Below are positions 7,629-9,227 of a DNA stretch of 9,227 bases, piece by piece. Each line of letters starts with the position of its first letter. Position 1 is the stretch's first letter. The stretch is taken from positions 1-9,227 of the forward strand of contig CALKDE010000303.1 in the NCBI GenBank assembly GCA_938082955.1, given 5' to 3'. The DNA is from an uncultured Pseudomonadales bacterium (GTDB lineage Bacteria > Pseudomonadota > Gammaproteobacteria > Pseudomonadales > Pseudohongiellaceae). The position numbers and the translations under genes are program-made. The notes under the pieces are model-generated. The model was not told the origin of the DNA and made no database searches. It saw only the letters and a list, made by a program, of their open reading frames with translations.

Positions 7629-8657
7629 TTACACCGACAATCTGTCGATTAACTGTTTCGCTTCCAGCCATCTATCACTTTCATACAAGCCAGCATGTTT
7701 ACTCGCGTTCTTCGCTAGCATGCAGCCAATTCTATTATTGCCCGGCTGCTGCTTCTCGTGCAGATAGTCAACAACGGCAGCAGCTTGTTCCGGATGATTA
7801 CAGACAAGCACCATATCGCATCCGGCAGCTAATGCTAGGTCGGCGCGCTCGGTGATCGTGCCGGCACTGTGCGCCGCATCCATAGTAAGGTCGTCGCTGA
7901 AGACCACCCCATCGAATCCTAACTCAGCACGTAGCAAGCCTTCTATCCAGGTTTTAGAGAAGCCTGCACAATGCTCGTCGACTTCCGGAAAGACAATATG
8001 CGCAGGCATTATCGCATCCAGGCTCTGAATACATTGCGCAAAAGGAATTAGGTCATTCTTGCGGATCTCGTCTAAGCTACGCGTATCGGTGGGCAGCTCA
8101 GTATGAGAATCCGCCAATACCTTGCCGTGGCCAGGGAAATGCTTGCCTGTTGCCGCCATGCCAGCGTCTTGCATCCCCTCGATATAAGCGAGGCCGATTT
8201 CCCCCACCGTGGCGCCGTCACCCGAAAATGCTCTCTCTTTTATTACCGGGCTATTTACGTCGAACAGATCCAGTACAGGGGCGAAGCTAATATCGACCCC
8301 ATATTGCATCAACTCGGCAGCCATCGCCCAAGCACACAGTTTAGCCGCCGCTATTCCCTGCTGTGGATCCTTTTCGTACTCAACGCCGATTGCTCGCAGC
8401 TCAGGCAGCGTTAAGAATTGATCCCGGAAGCGCTGAACCCGACCTCCCTCCTGATCTACTGCAACAAGAAGGTGGTCGTTACACTGTTTGATCGAGGCTA
8501 TTAGGTCTTCGAGCTGCGCCGCAGATGCGTAGTTTCGACTAAAGAGGATCACACCACCAACCTGCGGGTGCGTTAATAATTTTCTCTCCTCAACCTGAAC
8601 AATCAGGCCCTTTAGATCGAGCATCACCACGCCAGACTGGGTATTTGTATGCTGCAT
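7629..8657 (-). CDS. nagZ: beta-N-acetylhexosaminidase (peptidoglycan recycling)
   Basis: Cytoplasmic GH3 glycosidase that removes GlcNAc from GlcNAc-1,6-anhydro-MurNAc(-peptides) during cell-wall recycling; its products can induce AmpC beta-lactamase in species that have AmpR. It has 342 residues, the usual size of the single-domain proteobacterial enzyme. Visible motifs: M12-LDLKG near the start; V33-GGVILFSRNY; substrate loop D68-QEGGRVQRF77; K172-HFPGHG; the mobile catalytic loop Asp-His pair D183-S-H185; MPAHIVFP around 217-224; and the nucleophile loop F253-SDDLTM259, with D255 the expected nucleophile. All catalytic residues are present. No signal peptide, consistent with a cytoplasmic site. 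The ATG at 8657 has only a weak ribosome site (GAG about 8 bases upstream). A later in-frame ATG at residue 12 is possible and would begin MLDLKG, close to the shorter N terminus of many homologues. First gene of the minus-strand operon. Confidence 0.95.
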   Translation of the reverse strand: MQHTNTQSGVVMLDLKGLIVQVEERKLLTHPQVGGVILFSRNYASAAQLEDLIASIKQCNDHLLVAVDQEGGRVQRFRDQFLTLPELRAIGVEYEKDPQQGIAAAKLCAWAMAAELMQYGVDISFAPVLDLFDVNSPVIKERAFSGDGATVGEIGLAYIEGMQDAGMAATGKHFPGHGKVLADSHTELPTDTRSLDEIRKNDLIPFAQCIQSLDAIMPAHIVFPEVDEHCAGFSKTWIEGLLRAELGFDGVVFSDDLTMDAAHSAGTITERADLALAAGCDMVLVCNHPEQAAAVVDYLHEKQQPGNNRIGCMLAKNASKHAGLYESDRWLEAKQLIDRLSV

Positions 8658-8683
8658 TTGGTTTACTCGACTAATGAGAAGCG

Positions 8684-8712
8684 ATTATCACAAATATGTT
8701 CGACGCTAGCAA
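8684..8712 (-). promoter_or_regulatory. putative sigma70 promoter of the nagZ operon
   Basis: On the minus strand TTGCTA (8707-8712) is followed after exactly 17 bases by GATAAT (8684-8689), preceded by TGT to make an extended -10 (TGTGATAAT). Transcription would start near 8677, giving a leader of about 20 bases before the nagZ ATG. It is the best match seen upstream of nagZ; unproven. Confidence 0.5.
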
Positions 8713-9120
8713 AACCGATCCTTCGATAATGGCTGTCGCTTAGCAATCGCAGTTAATTTGATGCTTAAAGTGAGCAGAACTAATCGGCCGATTTCGCTTT
8801 CATTGGCTAATTACAACGCATTATGATTAAGCTTTAGCCGAAGCAATAGCTCAATCTTTAGCATTGAAAGTAGGCTCTACCGGGAGCTCATACATTTAAA
8901 TCGGTAAAACTCTGGAGACAAGGTGATAAATAAAATTCACCCCAAAATTTCTGCCTGGCATCAAGCTCTGGCCAGCGGGGCCTCTTGGATGTCGTTGCAA
9001 CTGATGAGCCTACTAGCACCATAGAATGTCCGCTGTTCGATGGCGAACTTAGCGCGCTCGACCTTATCAGCTGAGCCTTGAACCCAGATAGATCTCATTA
9101 ATCGTAGGCCTAAAGTTTTA
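8713..9120. other. long divergent intergenic region, no confident gene
   Basis: About 410 bases between the two divergent promoters without a gene I can support. The nagZ-proximal half (to about 8930) is AT-rich with stops in all frames. The lexA-proximal part (about 8934-9075) is richer in GC and stays open in more than one frame: plus strand 8934-9073; plus strand from a GTG at 8923 to a TAG at 9022-9024, 33 codons behind GGAG at 8914-8917; and minus strand 9094-8888. None matches a family I recognise, and overlapping openness may be chance. It may be a decayed gene, a small-protein gene or regulatory DNA. No tRNA, hairpin-plus-T-run terminator or insertion-sequence end was seen. Confidence 0.5.
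8782..8793. repeat. perfect 12-bp palindrome, possible operator
   Basis: AATCGGCCGATT is fully self-complementary and lies about 70 bases upstream of the nagZ -35 element. It could be a dimeric-regulator site, but a single 12-bp palindrome is weak evidence and no known binding motif was recognised. Confidence 0.25.
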
Positions 9121-9148
9121 TTGCCATTGACAGATAACTGTATATAAT
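9121..9148 (+). promoter_or_regulatory. lexA sigma70 promoter
   Basis: TTGCCA (9121-9126) and a consensus TATAAT (9143-9148) are separated by 16 bases. The closer TTGACA at 9127-9132 leaves only 10 bases to this -10, so it is unlikely to be the -35 used. The -10 lies wholly inside the SOS box, so bound LexA would block RNA polymerase. Confidence 0.65.
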
Positions 9149-9153
9149 TACAG
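9138..9153 (+). promoter_or_regulatory. LexA-binding SOS box of lexA
   Basis: CTGTATATAATTACAG fits CTG-N10-CAG exactly. Over the 20-base E. coli-type consensus (9136-9155) 17 positions agree; the mismatches are the first base and two in the centre. It is 25 bases before the lexA start codon and overlaps the -10, the expected place for LexA autorepression. Confidence 0.93.
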
Positions 9154-9166
9154 TACTAATACCAAA

Positions 9167-9171
9167 AAGGA
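9167..9171 (+). promoter_or_regulatory. lexA ribosome binding site
   Basis: AAGGA lies 7 bases before the ATG at 9179. It supports that start over the out-of-frame ATG at 9174-9176. Confidence 0.75.
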
Positions 9172-9178
9172 CAATGAC

Positions 9179-9227
9179 ATGCTTAAACTCACGGCCCGGC
9201 AAGAAGAAATCCTCGCCTACGTTAAGG
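9179..9227 (+). CDS. lexA: LexA repressor, SOS response (3' end outside window)
   Basis: Only the first 16 codons are present: MLKLTARQEEILAYVK. This matches the LexA N terminus (E. coli MKALTARQQEV; pseudomonads MLKLTPRQAEIL), the first helix of the winged-helix DNA-binding domain. LexA represses SOS genes and its own gene, and cleaves itself when bound to RecA filaments. The start is set by the AAGGA ribosome site and supported by the upstream SOS box, which together make the call secure despite the short stretch. The latent protease domain (Ala-Gly cleavage site, Ser-Lys dyad) lies beyond the window and cannot be checked. Confidence 0.93.
   Translation, partial: MLKLTARQEEILAYVK

Noticed and set aside
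5861..7643. Direct repeat CCGACAATCT at 5861-5870 and 7634-7643, both near gene ends
   Set aside because: Many 10-base matches are expected by chance in 9 kb, and the flanks do not extend the similarity.
7635..7647. CGACA-ATC-TGTCG hairpin at the 3' end of nagZ
   Set aside because: A five-pair stem with a three-base loop and no T run, inside conserved codons; not a terminator.
8103..8421. Two overlapping plus-strand frames (103 and 70 codons) opposite nagZ
   Set aside because: They lie wholly antisense to well-conserved NagZ sequence, and their translations look like random shadow peptides.
8761..8769. ATGCTTAAA upstream, identical to the first nine bases of lexA
   Set aside because: The next bases differ and no LexA-like reading follows; not a duplicated lexA start.
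8869..9014. Inverted pair AGTAGGCTC / GAGCCTACT bracketing about 130 bases of the spacer
   Set aside because: Nine bases with no extension, no target duplication and no transposase; chance pairs of this length are expected in 500 bases.
9127..9132. Consensus TTGACA as the lexA -35 element
   Set aside because: Spacing of 10 bases to TATAAT is too short, and the position 17 bases on has no -10-like hexamer; TTGCCA at 9121 fits better.
1..9227. CRISPR array, tRNA/rRNA, insertion sequence, phage or toxin-antitoxin genes
   Set aside because: Looked for on both strands; no tandem spaced repeats, cloverleaf, transposase/integrase motifs or small toxin-like gene pairs were seen.

Overview
The window reads as ordinary chromosome of a gammaproteobacterium, probably a marine or environmental lineage in the wider Pseudomonas/Cellvibrio/Marinobacter neighbourhood. 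The grounds are protein-level: an AddB-like/AddA-like pair of the type I know from beta- and gammaproteobacteria, a short proteobacterial-type cytoplasmic NagZ, an HGPRT of the 'ADxYxFGxGMD' type, and a LexA start (MLKLTARQEEIL) with a CTG-N10-CAG SOS box. A nagZ gene divergent from lexA recalls the P. aeruginosa nagZ-psrA-lexA region, but no regulator gene is visible between them here. Taxonomy is inferred from family resemblance only.

Layout. Bases 1-5855 (+) hold a two-gene double-strand-break-processing operon. The first gene is an AddB-like protein cut off at its 5' end by the window edge. It carries a PD-(D/E)XK nuclease site and four cysteines placed as in the AddB iron-sulfur nuclease. 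The second is a complete 1144-residue AddA-like UvrD/Rep-type helicase with its own C-terminal nuclease. They overlap by ATGA and are probably translationally coupled. Bases 5889-8657 (-) hold a second operon, transcribed nagZ -> MscS-family channel -> hpt, which converges on the repair operon with only 33 bp between the stop codons. It combines peptidoglycan recycling, osmotic protection and purine salvage. A plausible sigma70 promoter with an extended -10 lies just upstream of nagZ. Bases 8658-9178 are an unusually long divergent intergenic region (521 bp). Bases 9179-9227 (+) are the first 16 codons of lexA, behind a promoter whose -10 hexamer lies inside a near-consensus SOS box.

Function together. 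The AddAB-like enzyme would unwind and resect broken DNA ends to feed RecA. RecA-ssDNA would trigger LexA self-cleavage, so the two ends of the window hold an SOS-signal-generating enzyme and the SOS repressor. The intervening salvage/recycling operon has no evident mechanistic tie to them. I see no mobile element, CRISPR array, RNA gene or clearly new system. The points most worth a second look are the non-canonical AddAB-like pair, its variant helicase motif III, and the unexplained DNA upstream of lexA.
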